Shown: positions 36,930 through 45,195 of the stretch, piece by piece | Layout: every line of letters begins with the position of its first letter | How positions within the stretch are numbered: the first letter of the stretch is position 1 | Assembly: GCF_001673635.1 (NCBI RefSeq) | Contig: NZ_LZMH01000022.1 | Location: 59,863-123,862 of the forward strand | Origin: Mycobacterium asiaticum | GTDB lineage: Bacteria; Actinomycetota; Actinomycetes; Mycobacteriales; Mycobacteriaceae | Length of the DNA: 64,000 nucleotides | Direction: 5' to 3' | Position numbers and translations under genes: made by a program | The notes under the pieces: generated by a model | Told to the model about the DNA's origin: nothing | Database searches by the model: none | What the model saw: only the letters and a program-made list of their open reading frames with translations

Positions 36930-37729
36930 ACAACCTGTACCGCGACCTGGCACCGGTCACCGAAGCCGCTTGGGCAGAAATCGAACTGGAGGCGTCGCGG
37001 ACCTTCAAACGGCATATCGCCGGACGCCGCGTGGTGGACGTGAGCGAACCCGGCGGACCCGTTACCGCGGCGGTGAGCACGGGGCGGTTGCTCGACCTGG
37101 AGTCACCGACTGACGGGGTGATCGCTCATCTGCGCGACAGCCGGCCACTGGTCCGGCTGCGGGTGCCGTTCACCTTGTCCCGCAACGAGATCGATGACGT
37201 GGAGCGCGGTTCCAATGACTCGGACTGGGAACCGGTCAAGGTGGCCGCCAAGAAGCTGGCGTTCGTGGAGGACCGCGGCATCTTCGAGGGTTATGCCCCG
37301 GCGTCGATCCAGGGCATCCGCAGCTGCAGCTCCAACCCGCCGCTTACCCTGCCGGAGGACCCGCGCGACATCCCCGACGTCATCACCCAGGCCCTGTCGC
37401 AGCTGCGGCTGGCCGGTGTGGACGGCCCGTACTCGGTGCTGCTGGCCGCGGATGTGTACACCAAGGTGAGCGAGACGACCGCGCACGGTTACCCGATCCT
37501 CGAACACCTGAACCGGCTGGTCGACGGCGACATCATCTGGGCACCGGCGATCGACGGTGCATTCGTATTGACCACGCGCGGCGGCGACTTCGACCTACAG
37601 CTCGGTACCGACGTGGCGATCGGGTACCTCAGTCATGACGCCGACAGCGTGCAGCTGTACCTGCAGGAGACGCTGACTTTCCTGTGCTACACCGCCGAGG
37701 CCTCCGTCGCGCTGAGCCCGGTGGAATAA
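36926..37729 (+). CDS. enc: Encapsulin shell protein (Cfp29)
   Basis: Family 1 encapsulin, 267 aa, with an HK97 phage-capsid fold, forming a nanocompartment of about 60 subunits. The start [16 protein letters not shown] and the GRRVVDVSEPGGP segment match M. tuberculosis Cfp29 (265 aa), a culture-filtrate antigen. Its ATG overlaps the DyP stop (ATGA), so shell and cargo are co-translated. In M. tuberculosis the compartment protects against oxidative stress at low pH and can also load ferritin and FolB, which are not encoded here. Confidence 0.96.
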   Translation: MNNLYRDLAPVTEAAWAEIELEASRTFKRHIAGRRVVDVSEPGGPVTAAVSTGRLLDLESPTDGVIAHLRDSRPLVRLRVPFTLSRNEIDDVERGSNDSDWEPVKVAAKKLAFVEDRGIFEGYAPASIQGIRSCSSNPPLTLPEDPRDIPDVITQALSQLRLAGVDGPYSVLLAADVYTKVSETTAHGYPILEHLNRLVDGDIIWAPAIDGAFVLTTRGGDFDLQLGTDVAIGYLSHDADSVQLYLQETLTFLCYTAEASVALSPVE

Positions 37730-37757
37730 ATCCCGGTCGGCCCATGCTGGTCGGGAG

Positions 37758-38504
37758 ATGACTGAGACACTGGCCGGTTCCACTGCCCTGGTTACCGGCG
37801 CCACATCCGGCATCGGCCGGGAAATCGCGTTGCAGCTGGCTACGCTGGGCGCTGACGTCGTCGTCCATGGACGTAGCGCCGAGCGCGGCGCCGAGACCGT
37901 GCGCGACATCGAGAATGCCGGGGGCAAGGCACGTTTCGTGGCTGCGGATCTCAACGATGCTGAAGATGTTCGACGGCTGGCCAACGAAGCTGGGCCGGTG
38001 GACATTTTGATCAACAATGCCGGCATCTACGAGTTCGGTGCGACCGCCGAAACTGACGATCCGACCTTCGATCGACATGTGAACATCAATCTGCGCGCAC
38101 CGTACATCCTGGTACAGGAGCTGGTTCCGGCGATGGTGAGCCGCGGTGGCGGTGTCGTGGTCAATCTCAGCACGCTGGCTGCCTCCGTGGCGGCGCGCGG
38201 GACCGGCATCTACGGCGCCACCAAGGCCGGCCTGGAACAGCTCACCCGCGTGTGGGCAGACGAGTTCGGTGCGGCTGGAGTCCGGGTGAATGCGATCGCT
38301 CCCGGGCCAACGGACACCCCCGGTGCTGTCGACATGGCTCCCGGGCTCCTCGATGCGCTCGGGGCGACCACAGCGATCGGACGCCCGGCCCAGGCAAGCG
38401 AAATCGCCAGTGCGGTGGTCTTTCTGGCCTCACCCGCGGCCAGTTACGTCAACGGCACCGTGTTGCACGCCACTGGTGGGCAGCGGGCGATCTCGCCCGA
38501 GTAG
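37758..38504 (+). CDS. Short-chain dehydrogenase/reductase
   Basis: Classical SDR, 248 aa, with NAD(P) motif TGATSGIGRE at about 14-23, NNAGIY, the Ser of VNLSTLAAS and catalytic YGATK. The cofactor Arg in VVHGRSAER suggests NADP preference. Substrate unknown. It follows the encapsulin gene by 28 nt but has its own GGGAG site, so it may not belong to the nanocompartment. It opens the accessory region and converges on the MOSC-reductase gene. Confidence 0.85.
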   Translation: MTETLAGSTALVTGATSGIGREIALQLATLGADVVVHGRSAERGAETVRDIENAGGKARFVAADLNDAEDVRRLANEAGPVDILINNAGIYEFGATAETDDPTFDRHVNINLRAPYILVQELVPAMVSRGGGVVVNLSTLAASVAARGTGIYGATKAGLEQLTRVWADEFGAAGVRVNAIAPGPTDTPGAVDMAPGLLDALGATTAIGRPAQASEIASAVVFLASPAASYVNGTVLHATGGQRAISPE

Positions 38505-38506
38505 CG

Positions 38507-40192
38507 CTAGAGATCCAGCACCAGGTCGTCCTCCGGTGCGGCCGAGCAGATGAGCACCTCGCCGGGTTCTGGCAATTCCAAGGGCTGCTGAACATAGTTC
38601 GTGGTTCCGGCAACCACGCCGGTGACGCAGACGTGGCACACGCCGCTGCGGCAGGAGAACCGGGTCGGCACATCGCAGCTTTCGGCAAGCTCGAGGATGC
38701 TGCGGTACTCCGATGACCAGTTCACCGTCAGGCCGCTGCGGGCGAAGGTGACCGACGGGCCGGTGCCGGGGACTCCGGATGGTTGATGCGGCGGCCTCCG
38801 CTGCGCCGGGACGATCCCAGGATTGATCGGCGGCAGCGCACCGAATAATTCGCTGTGGATGCGCGATGCGTCAATTCCGATGGCGGTCAGGCAATCACGG
38901 ATGTCAGCCATGAATTCTGTTGGACCACAGATGTATACGGCGGAGTCGACGGGCAGCTCGAGCGCCTCGATCGACCGGCGGTCCAAGCGTCCGTCCGTTT
39001 CGGTGTATTGCACTCGCAGGTGTGCATGGGCCAGTGCGTCAACCAGAGCGCTGACTTCGTCTTCGAAAGCGAGACTCTGCCGGTTCCTGGTGCTGTGCAG
39101 CCACCAGACCTCACGTCTGGCGGCCGCGGCCGCAAGGGCGTGCAACATGGCGAGCAGCGGAGTCACCCCGATGCCGGCCGAGATCAGCACCACCGGACCA
39201 CTGCCGCCGACCAGGGTGAAGTCACCCCGCGGCGCGGCAACGTCGACGACGGATCCGGCTTGGACATGATCGTGCAACCACCGGCTCACCAGCCCGTGGT
39301 CCTCGCGTTTGACACTGATGCGGTACTCCCCCGCGGCGGGATCACCGGAGAGGGAATAGCTGCGCAGGGACGCCGGGCTGCCCGCCCCGGAAATCCGGAC
39401 TGTCACGTGCTGACCCGGGAGTGGAATCGGCAGCGGGGACCCGTCGTCAGAACCCAGGAGAATCGACAACACCGATTCGCTTTCCCGGCGCACAGCGCTG
39501 ACCCGCAGCGGTCGAAATCCGTTCCACGCCGGCCGATCCGAACTTCCAGCGGGCGCCGCCAGCAGCTCGCGGAAAGACTCCTGCCAGCCGGGACTCAGCG
39601 CGGGCACATCCACGGCCTTGCGGAGCTGCCCGGCATCACGGTGCGGTAGGTACAGCAGCGCGTCCACGTCGGCGACGCTGAGTTGATGACGCCCACGGCG
39701 AGTGCGCACAATCTCGTCGCCCCGTTGTACCGAGCCTTCCGTGATCACCCGTAGGTAGAAGCCGGGCCGGTGCTTTGCGACCAGCAGCTTGGGCATCTCC
39801 GGTTCATTCAGCCGCATCCCGACGCGGAAGCAGGTGACCCGGGGCTGAGTGACTTCGAATTCGGCGTCGCCGATCCGGTAACGATCACCAATGCACACGT
39901 CGTCATCGGCCAGCCCGCTGACAGTGAAGTTCTCACCGAAATTGCCGAACTCGAGATCGTCGCGCTTGAGATAGCGCTTCCAGAACTCATAGGACTCAAC
40001 CTGATACACCATGACGGCGCGTTGATCACCACCGTGGCCGACAAGGTCGCCCTGGCCGTCACCCTCGATGTTCAACCGACGCACCATGACCGGCCCGTCG
40101 ACCGGCGACTTCCAGATTCCGGTGTGCACCACACTGTCACGCCACCGCACGTCTTTGGGCATGCCGACATTCACCGAAACAAGCTTGCTCAC
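38507..40192 (-). CDS. MOSC-FAD reductase-ferredoxin fusion protein
   Basis: Three-part protein of 561 aa. A YiiM-like MOSC domain fills residues 1-215 (GHGGDQRAVMVYQVESYEFW; EFEVTQPRVTCFRVGMRL). A flavin reductase domain fills 230-460 (FAD site LRSYSLSG, NAD site LISAGIGVTPLLAML). A C-terminal plant-type 2Fe-2S ferredoxin has CRSGVCHVC and the last Cys in LICSAAPED. MOSC enzymes use a molybdenum cofactor to reduce N-hydroxylated compounds; here the electron chain is fused in. GTG 40192 has GAGGAG 5 nt upstream. It is divergent from the hydrolase across a TGGG-N8-CCCA site. Confidence 0.85.
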   Translation of the reverse strand: MSKLVSVNVGMPKDVRWRDSVVHTGIWKSPVDGPVMVRRLNIEGDGQGDLVGHGGDQRAVMVYQVESYEFWKRYLKRDDLEFGNFGENFTVSGLADDDVCIGDRYRIGDAEFEVTQPRVTCFRVGMRLNEPEMPKLLVAKHRPGFYLRVITEGSVQRGDEIVRTRRGRHQLSVADVDALLYLPHRDAGQLRKAVDVPALSPGWQESFRELLAAPAGSSDRPAWNGFRPLRVSAVRRESESVLSILLGSDDGSPLPIPLPGQHVTVRISGAGSPASLRSYSLSGDPAAGEYRISVKREDHGLVSRWLHDHVQAGSVVDVAAPRGDFTLVGGSGPVVLISAGIGVTPLLAMLHALAAAAARREVWWLHSTRNRQSLAFEDEVSALVDALAHAHLRVQYTETDGRLDRRSIEALELPVDSAVYICGPTEFMADIRDCLTAIGIDASRIHSELFGALPPINPGIVPAQRRPPHQPSGVPGTGPSVTFARSGLTVNWSSEYRSILELAESCDVPTRFSCRSGVCHVCVTGVVAGTTNYVQQPLELPEPGEVLICSAAPEDDLVLDL

Positions 40193-40256
40193 CGGCGCTC
40201 CTCGTGGAATCGGCATCACCGCACTGCCCATCTTGCCTGCCGAACGTATCCGTGCA

Positions 40257-40279
40257 TAATGGGATGCACAACCCAAAAT
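40257..40279. promoter_or_regulatory. TGGG-N8-CCCA palindrome, site A
   Basis: TAATGGG (40257-40263), 8 nt, then CCCAAAAT. The core TGGG/CCCA is at 40260-40263 and 40272-40275. It lies between the divergent MOSC fusion and the alpha/beta hydrolase. Three more copies with the same spacing lie downstream. Confidence 0.6.
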
Positions 40280-40293
40280 ATCGGGAGGCCCCA

Positions 40294-41178
40294 ATGGTTG
40301 TTCATCATCGCTATGCGACCGTCGGCGGCCATCAGCTGTTCTTCCGGCAAGCGGGTAACCCTGCCGATCCGACAGTTGTTCTCCTGCACGGTTTTCCGAC
40401 CAGTTCATACATGTTCCGCGGCCTGATCCCCGCACTCGCGGACAGCTACCACGTGATCGCCCCCGACCATCTGGGCTTCGGCCTGTCCGACGCACCACCG
40501 GTGGAAGAGTTCGACTACACATTCGATGCGTTGACCCGACTGACGGCGGGGCTGCTGGAGAGCCTTGGTGTCAAGCAGTACGCGCTGTACGTCCAGGACT
40601 ATGGCGCCCCTATCGGCTGGCGCCTGGCGCTGCACGATCCCGCGGCGATCACCGCGATCATCACCCAGAACGGCAATGGGTATGACGCCGGTTTCGTAGA
40701 GAGCTTCTGGAAAGTGGTGTGGGCCTATCAGACCGAGCCATCGGCCGAGACCGAAGCCGCGGTTCGGCAATTCCTGACCCTGGACGCCACCCGGTGGCAG
40801 TACCTGACCGGCGTGGCCGACCAGACGCTGGTGGACCCCGAATCGTGGTTGCACGATTATGCGCTGATCTCCCGGCCCGGCAACGACGAGGTGCAGCTGA
40901 AGTTGTTCCGCGACTACGCCACGAATGCGCCGCTGTACCCGCGGCTGCACGAGTACTTCCGCGCCAGCGGCGTTCCGCTACTTGCGGTGTGGGGCCGCGG
41001 CGACGAGATTTTCGGTCCGGCCGGCGCGGAGGCGTTTGCGAACGACCTACCCGATGCCGAGATTCACCTGCTGGACGGCGGCCATTTCCTGCTGGAATCG
41101 GCCTTGCCGGAAGTCACCGACCTCGTCCGCGCTTTCCTGGCGAAGGATCGCACACCTAATGGGCTGCATATCCCATAG
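40294..41178 (+). CDS. Alpha/beta hydrolase with aspartate nucleophile (dehalogenase/epoxide hydrolase-like)
   Basis: Cytosolic hydrolase, 294 aa. The oxyanion motif is HGFPTSSYMFR. The nucleophile elbow is VQDYGAPIGW, with Asp where esterases have Ser, and the catalytic His is in DGGHFLLE. Asp nucleophiles define haloalkane dehalogenases, epoxide hydrolases and fluoroacetate dehalogenases. Haloalkane dehalogenases usually have Trp after the Asp; here it is Tyr, so that activity is not secure. GGGAGG at 40283-40288 fixes ATG 40294. It is preceded by palindrome site A, and site B lies at its 3' end. Confidence 0.82.
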   Translation: MVVHHRYATVGGHQLFFRQAGNPADPTVVLLHGFPTSSYMFRGLIPALADSYHVIAPDHLGFGLSDAPPVEEFDYTFDALTRLTAGLLESLGVKQYALYVQDYGAPIGWRLALHDPAAITAIITQNGNGYDAGFVESFWKVVWAYQTEPSAETEAAVRQFLTLDATRWQYLTGVADQTLVDPESWLHDYALISRPGNDEVQLKLFRDYATNAPLYPRLHEYFRASGVPLLAVWGRGDEIFGPAGAEAFANDLPDAEIHLLDGGHFLLESALPEVTDLVRAFLAKDRTPNGLHIP

Positions 41179-41179
41179 T
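41157..41179. promoter_or_regulatory. TGGG-N8-CCCA palindrome, site B
   Basis: TAATGGG (41157-41163), 8 nt CTGCATAT, then CCCATAG. The core is at 41160-41163 and 41172-41175. It lies about 35 nt before the first TetR start, suiting autoregulation. Confidence 0.65.
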
Positions 41180-41196
41180 TGGGCGCTGCCGCGAGT

Positions 41197-41202
41197 TAGC
41201 CT
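41197..41202 (+). promoter_or_regulatory. Leaderless -10 element (TAGCCT) for the first TetR gene
   Basis: TAGCCT fits TANNNT and ends 6 nt before ATG 41209; palindrome site B ends about 20 nt upstream of it. Confidence 0.45.
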
Positions 41203-41208
41203 GACGCC

Positions 41209-41901
41209 ATGGGGCATCCGGAGGCGGACGACAAGAGGCTGACTCCCAAGGGTCGGGCCACCCGGGACCGCATCGTGGAGATCGCCGCCGATCTGATCGT
41301 CCACGAGGGGTTGTCCGCGTTCAATATGGACAGCGTGCGCAAGGCCGCGTCGGTCAGTGGCTCGCAACTCTCCCACTATTTCGCCGACAAGCGGGCGCTG
41401 TTGCGCGCCGTCATCGCACGTCAGATCGAGGTGGTGCTGGACTTCCACCGCCAGCCCAAGCTCGGCGGGCTGCAGTCATTTGCTGATTTTGAGCGCTGGA
41501 TCGACCTGAACATGCGCTATCTGCGGCGTATCGGCGACACCGGCACCCCGACCTATCACGCCCTGGCCGCAAAGCTGGCCAAACCCGACGGTGCGACGCG
41601 AGAGGCCTTGGCGGTGGGCTACTGGCAATGGGTCGAACTGCTCGAACGGGCGATCCAGTCCATGAAAGACAACGGCGTCCTTACCCGTGCCGCCGACCCG
41701 CGGCACCTGGCCCTGGTGATAGTCAGCGCACACCAGGGCGGCGGCACCCTGGCTTACACCTACCGCGCGGAATGGCCGCACGCCGACGCCATCCGATTCG
41801 CCGTCAACTACCTGCGGATGTTCGCCACCGCCGCCGCCGAACGGGCACCCCGCCCGGTACGCCGCGCCCGTGGGCGCCGCACGGCCGGCCGCTCGGCCTG
41901 A
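41209..41901 (+). CDS. TetR family regulator 1 of a tandem pair
   Basis: TetR-type regulator, 230 aa. The helix-turn-helix reads TRDRIVEIAADLIVHEGLS, then FNMDSVRKAASVSGSQLSHYFADKRALL. The C-terminal domain ends in a basic tail (RPVRRARGRRTAGRSA). It is similar along its length to the next gene, including SGSQ-HYF-DKR, RHLALVIVSAHQGG and the C-terminal NYLRMFA, so the pair arose by duplication. Palindrome site B lies upstream, so it probably controls itself and the neighbouring catabolic genes. Confidence 0.85.
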   Translation: MGHPEADDKRLTPKGRATRDRIVEIAADLIVHEGLSAFNMDSVRKAASVSGSQLSHYFADKRALLRAVIARQIEVVLDFHRQPKLGGLQSFADFERWIDLNMRYLRRIGDTGTPTYHALAAKLAKPDGATREALAVGYWQWVELLERAIQSMKDNGVLTRAADPRHLALVIVSAHQGGGTLAYTYRAEWPHADAIRFAVNYLRMFATAAAERAPRPVRRARGRRTAGRSA

Positions 41902-41918
41902 GCGAGGTTGGTACCAAG

Positions 41919-42557
41919 GTGTCCGGCAATAAGACGTCGCGCCTCACTCAAAAGGGGCTCGCTACCCGCGCGCGCATCGTCGACGTCGCCGCGCGGTTGA
42001 TCTTCAGGCGCGGCATCGCCGACACCAGCATCGACGAGGTGCGCACCGCCGCGGGCGTCAGCGGATCGCAGATCGCGCACTACTTCGGCGACAAGCGGGA
42101 ACTCACCCGTCACGTAGTTGCCCTGCGCCGCAACAATGTACACGCGTTCCATACCCGACCCGAATTGGGCGGGCTGGACAGTTTCGAAGCGTTGCAGGGC
42201 TGGGCCGACGCGTGCGTGGCCGATATCGACACCGTCTATCGCGTCGGCGGATGCGTTTACGGTTCGCTCGCCGGCGAGCTGATCGACGCCGATCAAGAGA
42301 TCCACGACGAACTGTCCGAGGGATACGACGAATGGATCGGCCTGTTCCGGCACGGCCTCACCGCGATGCGGGACCGGGGCCAACTCATCCCTGAAGCTGA
42401 TCCACGGCACCTGGCGGTTGCACTGGTCGCCGCGCACCAGGGCGGCGCCATGCTCACCCATGCCACCGGCGATCCAGCGCCGCTGGCTGCGGCCTTGCAG
42501 GCTGCGGTCGACTACGTGCGGTCTTTTGCGGCGCCTCGGCGCCGGCGCAAATCCTGA
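41919..42557 (+). CDS. TetR family regulator 2 of a tandem pair
   Basis: Second TetR-type regulator, 212 aa. The DNA-binding region reads TRARIVDVAARLIFRRGI, then EVRTAAGVSGSQIAHYFGDKRELT. Its ligand domain shares DPRHLAVALVAAHQGG with the first. The frame is open upstream, but GTG 41919 (VSGNKTSRL), 17 nt after the first gene's stop, gives a normal length. The two may form heterodimers or sense different ligands; the near-identical recognition helices suggest a shared operator. It ends 110 nt before the next operon, where two palindrome copies lie. Confidence 0.83.
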   Translation: MSGNKTSRLTQKGLATRARIVDVAARLIFRRGIADTSIDEVRTAAGVSGSQIAHYFGDKRELTRHVVALRRNNVHAFHTRPELGGLDSFEALQGWADACVADIDTVYRVGGCVYGSLAGELIDADQEIHDELSEGYDEWIGLFRHGLTAMRDRGQLIPEADPRHLAVALVAAHQGGAMLTHATGDPAPLAAALQAAVDYVRSFAAPRRRRKS

Positions 42558-42585
42558 TTCATCCACCCTCCCCTCTGGACTTTTC

Positions 42586-42624
42586 TGGGTTGACTAGCCC
42601 ATAATTATTGGGATGGCTGGCCCA
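42586..42624. promoter_or_regulatory. Tandem TGGG-N8-CCCA palindromes, sites C1 and C2
   Basis: C1 core TGGG 42586-42589 and CCCA 42598-42601; C2 core TGGG 42609-42612 and CCCA 42621-42624. Both have exactly 8 nt between half-sites, and their centres are 23 bp apart. They sit just before the six-gene catabolic operon, the expected place for a repressor. Confidence 0.65.
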
Positions 42625-42666
42625 TTCTGGCCTTCCGTTGCGTCGAGGTAGGAAGGCATACGTGAA

Positions 42667-43716
42667 ATGTCGGTAATCGAAAGCACACTCCCCACCGCGC
42701 CGGCTGTGGTGCGTGACCAACATGGCGGCGAGACGATGCGGGCGATCGTGTTGGAGAAGTTCGGCGGACTCGACAGCCTGGTGTACACCGACATCCCCAA
42801 GCCGCTACCAAGACGTGGCGAAGTGGTGATCAAGGTGAAGGGGTTCGGCATCAACCACGCCGAGATGCACATGCGGCGCGGTGAATGGGCCGAAGCCGCC
42901 GAGGTCAGCGGCATCGAATGCGTCGGCTTCGTGGACGCGTGCCCGGGCGGCGAATTTCCGGTCGGTGCGAAGGTAGCCGCGTTGATGGGCGGCCTCGGCC
43001 GGACGATCAACGGCAGCTACGCCCAGTACACTCGGGTGCGCGCGGCCAACGTCGCGCTCATCGAATCCGATTTGCCGTGGTCCGTGTTGGCGGCATTGCC
43101 CGAGACCTATGCGACGGCCTGGACGTGCCTGTTCCGCAACTTGCAGCTGGCGTCCGGCCAAACTGCGCTGATCCGCGGTGCCACATCGTCTTTCGGGCAG
43201 GCTGCGCTGAAGATGGCCGTCGCCGCGGGTGCGCACGTCATCGCCACCACTCGCACCAGCAAGCGGATCCCGATGCTCGAGGCGCTTGGTGCCACGCGGG
43301 TAGAACTGGAGCGGACCGACCTCGCCGCGCACATCGCCGAGGCCAAGCAGCTCGACGCCGTGCTCGACCTGATCGGCAACAGCACCATTCTGGACTCCCT
43401 GGACATGCTGCGTCGCGGCGGCGCGGCCTGCCTGGCCGGCTGGCTCGGCGGTCTCGACCCGATCGGTGACTTCAATCCGTTGCTGCGCATGGCATCTGGA
43501 GTCAACCTGAACTTCTTTGGTAGTTTCGTGTTCGGGACCCCGGGATTCCCGTTGTCCGACGTGCCGTTGCAGGACATCGCTCGCCAGGTGGCGGACGGCC
43601 GGCTCGAGGCGAAACCTTCGCACATTTTTTCCTTCGACCAGATCCGCGAAGCGCACCGCGTGATGGAGTCCGGCGACGCCGGCGGCAAGATGGTCGTCGT
43701 CGTGGACGACGACTAG
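42667..43716 (+). CDS. Quinone-oxidoreductase-like MDR dehydrogenase
   Basis: Medium-chain dehydrogenase/reductase, 349 aa, of the zinc-free quinone reductase type: no catalytic zinc Cys/His set is seen. Segments are VKGFGINHAEMHMRRGEW, ALPETYATAWTCLFRN and the NADPH site region LIRGATSSFGQAALKMAVAAG. The first 23 residues are extra; ATG 42736 (MRAIVLEKFGG) is an equally good start and gives the usual family length. It is the first gene of an operon running to the cupin at 47,800 and lies right behind operators C1/C2. Confidence 0.83.
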   Translation: MSVIESTLPTAPAVVRDQHGGETMRAIVLEKFGGLDSLVYTDIPKPLPRRGEVVIKVKGFGINHAEMHMRRGEWAEAAEVSGIECVGFVDACPGGEFPVGAKVAALMGGLGRTINGSYAQYTRVRAANVALIESDLPWSVLAALPETYATAWTCLFRNLQLASGQTALIRGATSSFGQAALKMAVAAGAHVIATTRTSKRIPMLEALGATRVELERTDLAAHIAEAKQLDAVLDLIGNSTILDSLDMLRRGGAACLAGWLGGLDPIGDFNPLLRMASGVNLNFFGSFVFGTPGFPLSDVPLQDIARQVADGRLEAKPSHIFSFDQIREAHRVMESGDAGGKMVVVVDDD

Positions 43717-43730
43717 CACCGGGGCCGACA

Positions 43731-44606
43731 ATGGGTTTGGCGTGGCAACAGGGCCCGCTCGCGCCCGGGTCCGTAGGACACTTTCTCACCGAACAACCGC
43801 TACCCGAGCGATTGCTGTTCGCCGAGCCGCTACGGCGCCGTATGCGAGTCCGGTTCGGTGACCATTGGATCGCCGACAGTGAGGACGTCGTCCTCCTACA
43901 TGAACCGGGCCGCTATCCGGTGGCCTACTTTCCGCTCAGCGATATACGTCCGGGCAGTGTAATCGCCGAGGAACGGGTGACCCAGCATGCTGACCTGGGT
44001 GAGACCCATTGGTACACAGTTCAAGTTCCGGGCAGGGACGCCGCCCACAGCGCGTGGCAACACACCGGACTGCCGCGCCACGCGGTCGTACTGGCGGGGC
44101 GGATGGCTTTCGCCTGGCGTGCCATGGATGCCTTCTACGAGGAAGAGGAACGTATCGTGGGGCACGCCGCCGACGCCTACCATCGAATTGATATTCGTTC
44201 CACGGCAAGGCATCTTGTAGTTCGCGACGACGAGAAGGTAGTCGCCGAGACCCAATGCCCCGTCGTGCTCTACGAGTCCGGCTTCGCCCCGCGTTGGTAC
44301 GTGCCACGGGAACACATCGATGGTTCGGCCCTCAAGCCGGTTGACGGACAAACCTTCTGCCCGTACAAGGGCATCGCCTCCTACTACGACGTCGGCTCCC
44401 ATATGCGCGCGGCGTGGTCCTACACCCAAGCGTGGGCCGAGGTTGCTCGAGTGAGCAACCTGGTGTCATTCGAGCCGGACAAGATCGATGTCTACCTCGA
44501 TGGCAGACAACTGCAACTGGAGCCCGGACAAACCGTCTTTCCCCACGGCGTCGACCGCGGACTGGACCCCGACGAGGTATCCCATGCCATTGGAAGCCTC
44601 CGATGA
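43731..44606 (+). CDS. DUF427 domain protein
   Basis: Protein of 291 aa with two DUF427 modules. The second is clear: RSTARHLVVRDDEKVVAET, VLYESGFAPRWYVPREHI and CPYKGIASYYDV. The first is diverged (RVRFGDHWIADSEDVVLLHEPG, VAYFPLSDI). DUF427 proteins are common in actinobacterial catabolic operons, with no established activity. It starts 14 nt after the MDR gene and overlaps the next gene by 23 nt, so it is operonic. Confidence 0.78.
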   Translation: MGLAWQQGPLAPGSVGHFLTEQPLPERLLFAEPLRRRMRVRFGDHWIADSEDVVLLHEPGRYPVAYFPLSDIRPGSVIAEERVTQHADLGETHWYTVQVPGRDAAHSAWQHTGLPRHAVVLAGRMAFAWRAMDAFYEEEERIVGHAADAYHRIDIRSTARHLVVRDDEKVVAETQCPVVLYESGFAPRWYVPREHIDGSALKPVDGQTFCPYKGIASYYDVGSHMRAAWSYTQAWAEVARVSNLVSFEPDKIDVYLDGRQLQLEPGQTVFPHGVDRGLDPDEVSHAIGSLR

Positions 44607-45195
44607 AGGCTGCCCCGCGAAAGATTCGGCGGTGACCAGCCAACCGGCCAAGCCGGACCGGCTGGGGGCATTCTCCGACGGCGTCTTCGCGGTGGTGATC
44701 ACCATCCTGGTGCTCAAGCTCAACGCGCCGAATTCCGCTTCGTTGCGCGCTTTGCTGCCTCTGTGGCCCACGGGTTTGAGCTACGTCGTCAGTTACGTGT
44801 TCATTGCGATCGTCTGGGTCAACCACCATCACTTGCTCGGCTACGCGCGAGCCGCGACACCGCGGTTGATCTGGTCGAACTTCGGCCATCTCTTCTCGGT
44901 CTCGTTGATCCCCTTCACCACAGAGTGGATAGCCGACAGCAGCCTGTCTTCCGCGCCGGTGGCGTTGTATGCCGCCATTTTCATGCTGGTGAATATCACG
45001 TACCTATTTCTGTGCCAGGAAGCCGTGGACCGATCCGCGCGCGTGCGTATCCGGCCACTGGTGACGATTAGTGGTTTCGCCGGTGCCGCGCTGGTCGCCC
45101 TGTGCTGGCCCCTGGCAGCGATGGCGCTGATCTGTCTATGTTTGATCCTGTACGTACCGCCCGACATCCCCGCACCGAAGAAGGTGGACCGATAA
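44584..45195 (+). CDS. TMEM175-like (DUF1211) membrane protein
   Basis: Membrane protein, 203 aa, with the TMEM175 signature RLGAFSDGVFAVVITILVLKL on its first helix, followed by about five more helices (VVSYVFIAIVWVNHHHLLGY and others). Bacterial TMEM175 homologues are potassium-permeable channels with this FSDG motif at the pore. ATG 44584 lies inside the DUF427 gene. Its place in a catabolic operon is unusual; it might balance ions when acid or halide is released, but that is speculation. Confidence 0.8.
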   Translation: MPLEASDEGCPAKDSAVTSQPAKPDRLGAFSDGVFAVVITILVLKLNAPNSASLRALLPLWPTGLSYVVSYVFIAIVWVNHHHLLGYARAATPRLIWSNFGHLFSVSLIPFTTEWIADSSLSSAPVALYAAIFMLVNITYLFLCQEAVDRSARVRIRPLVTISGFAGAALVALCWPLAAMALICLCLILYVPPDIPAPKKVDR

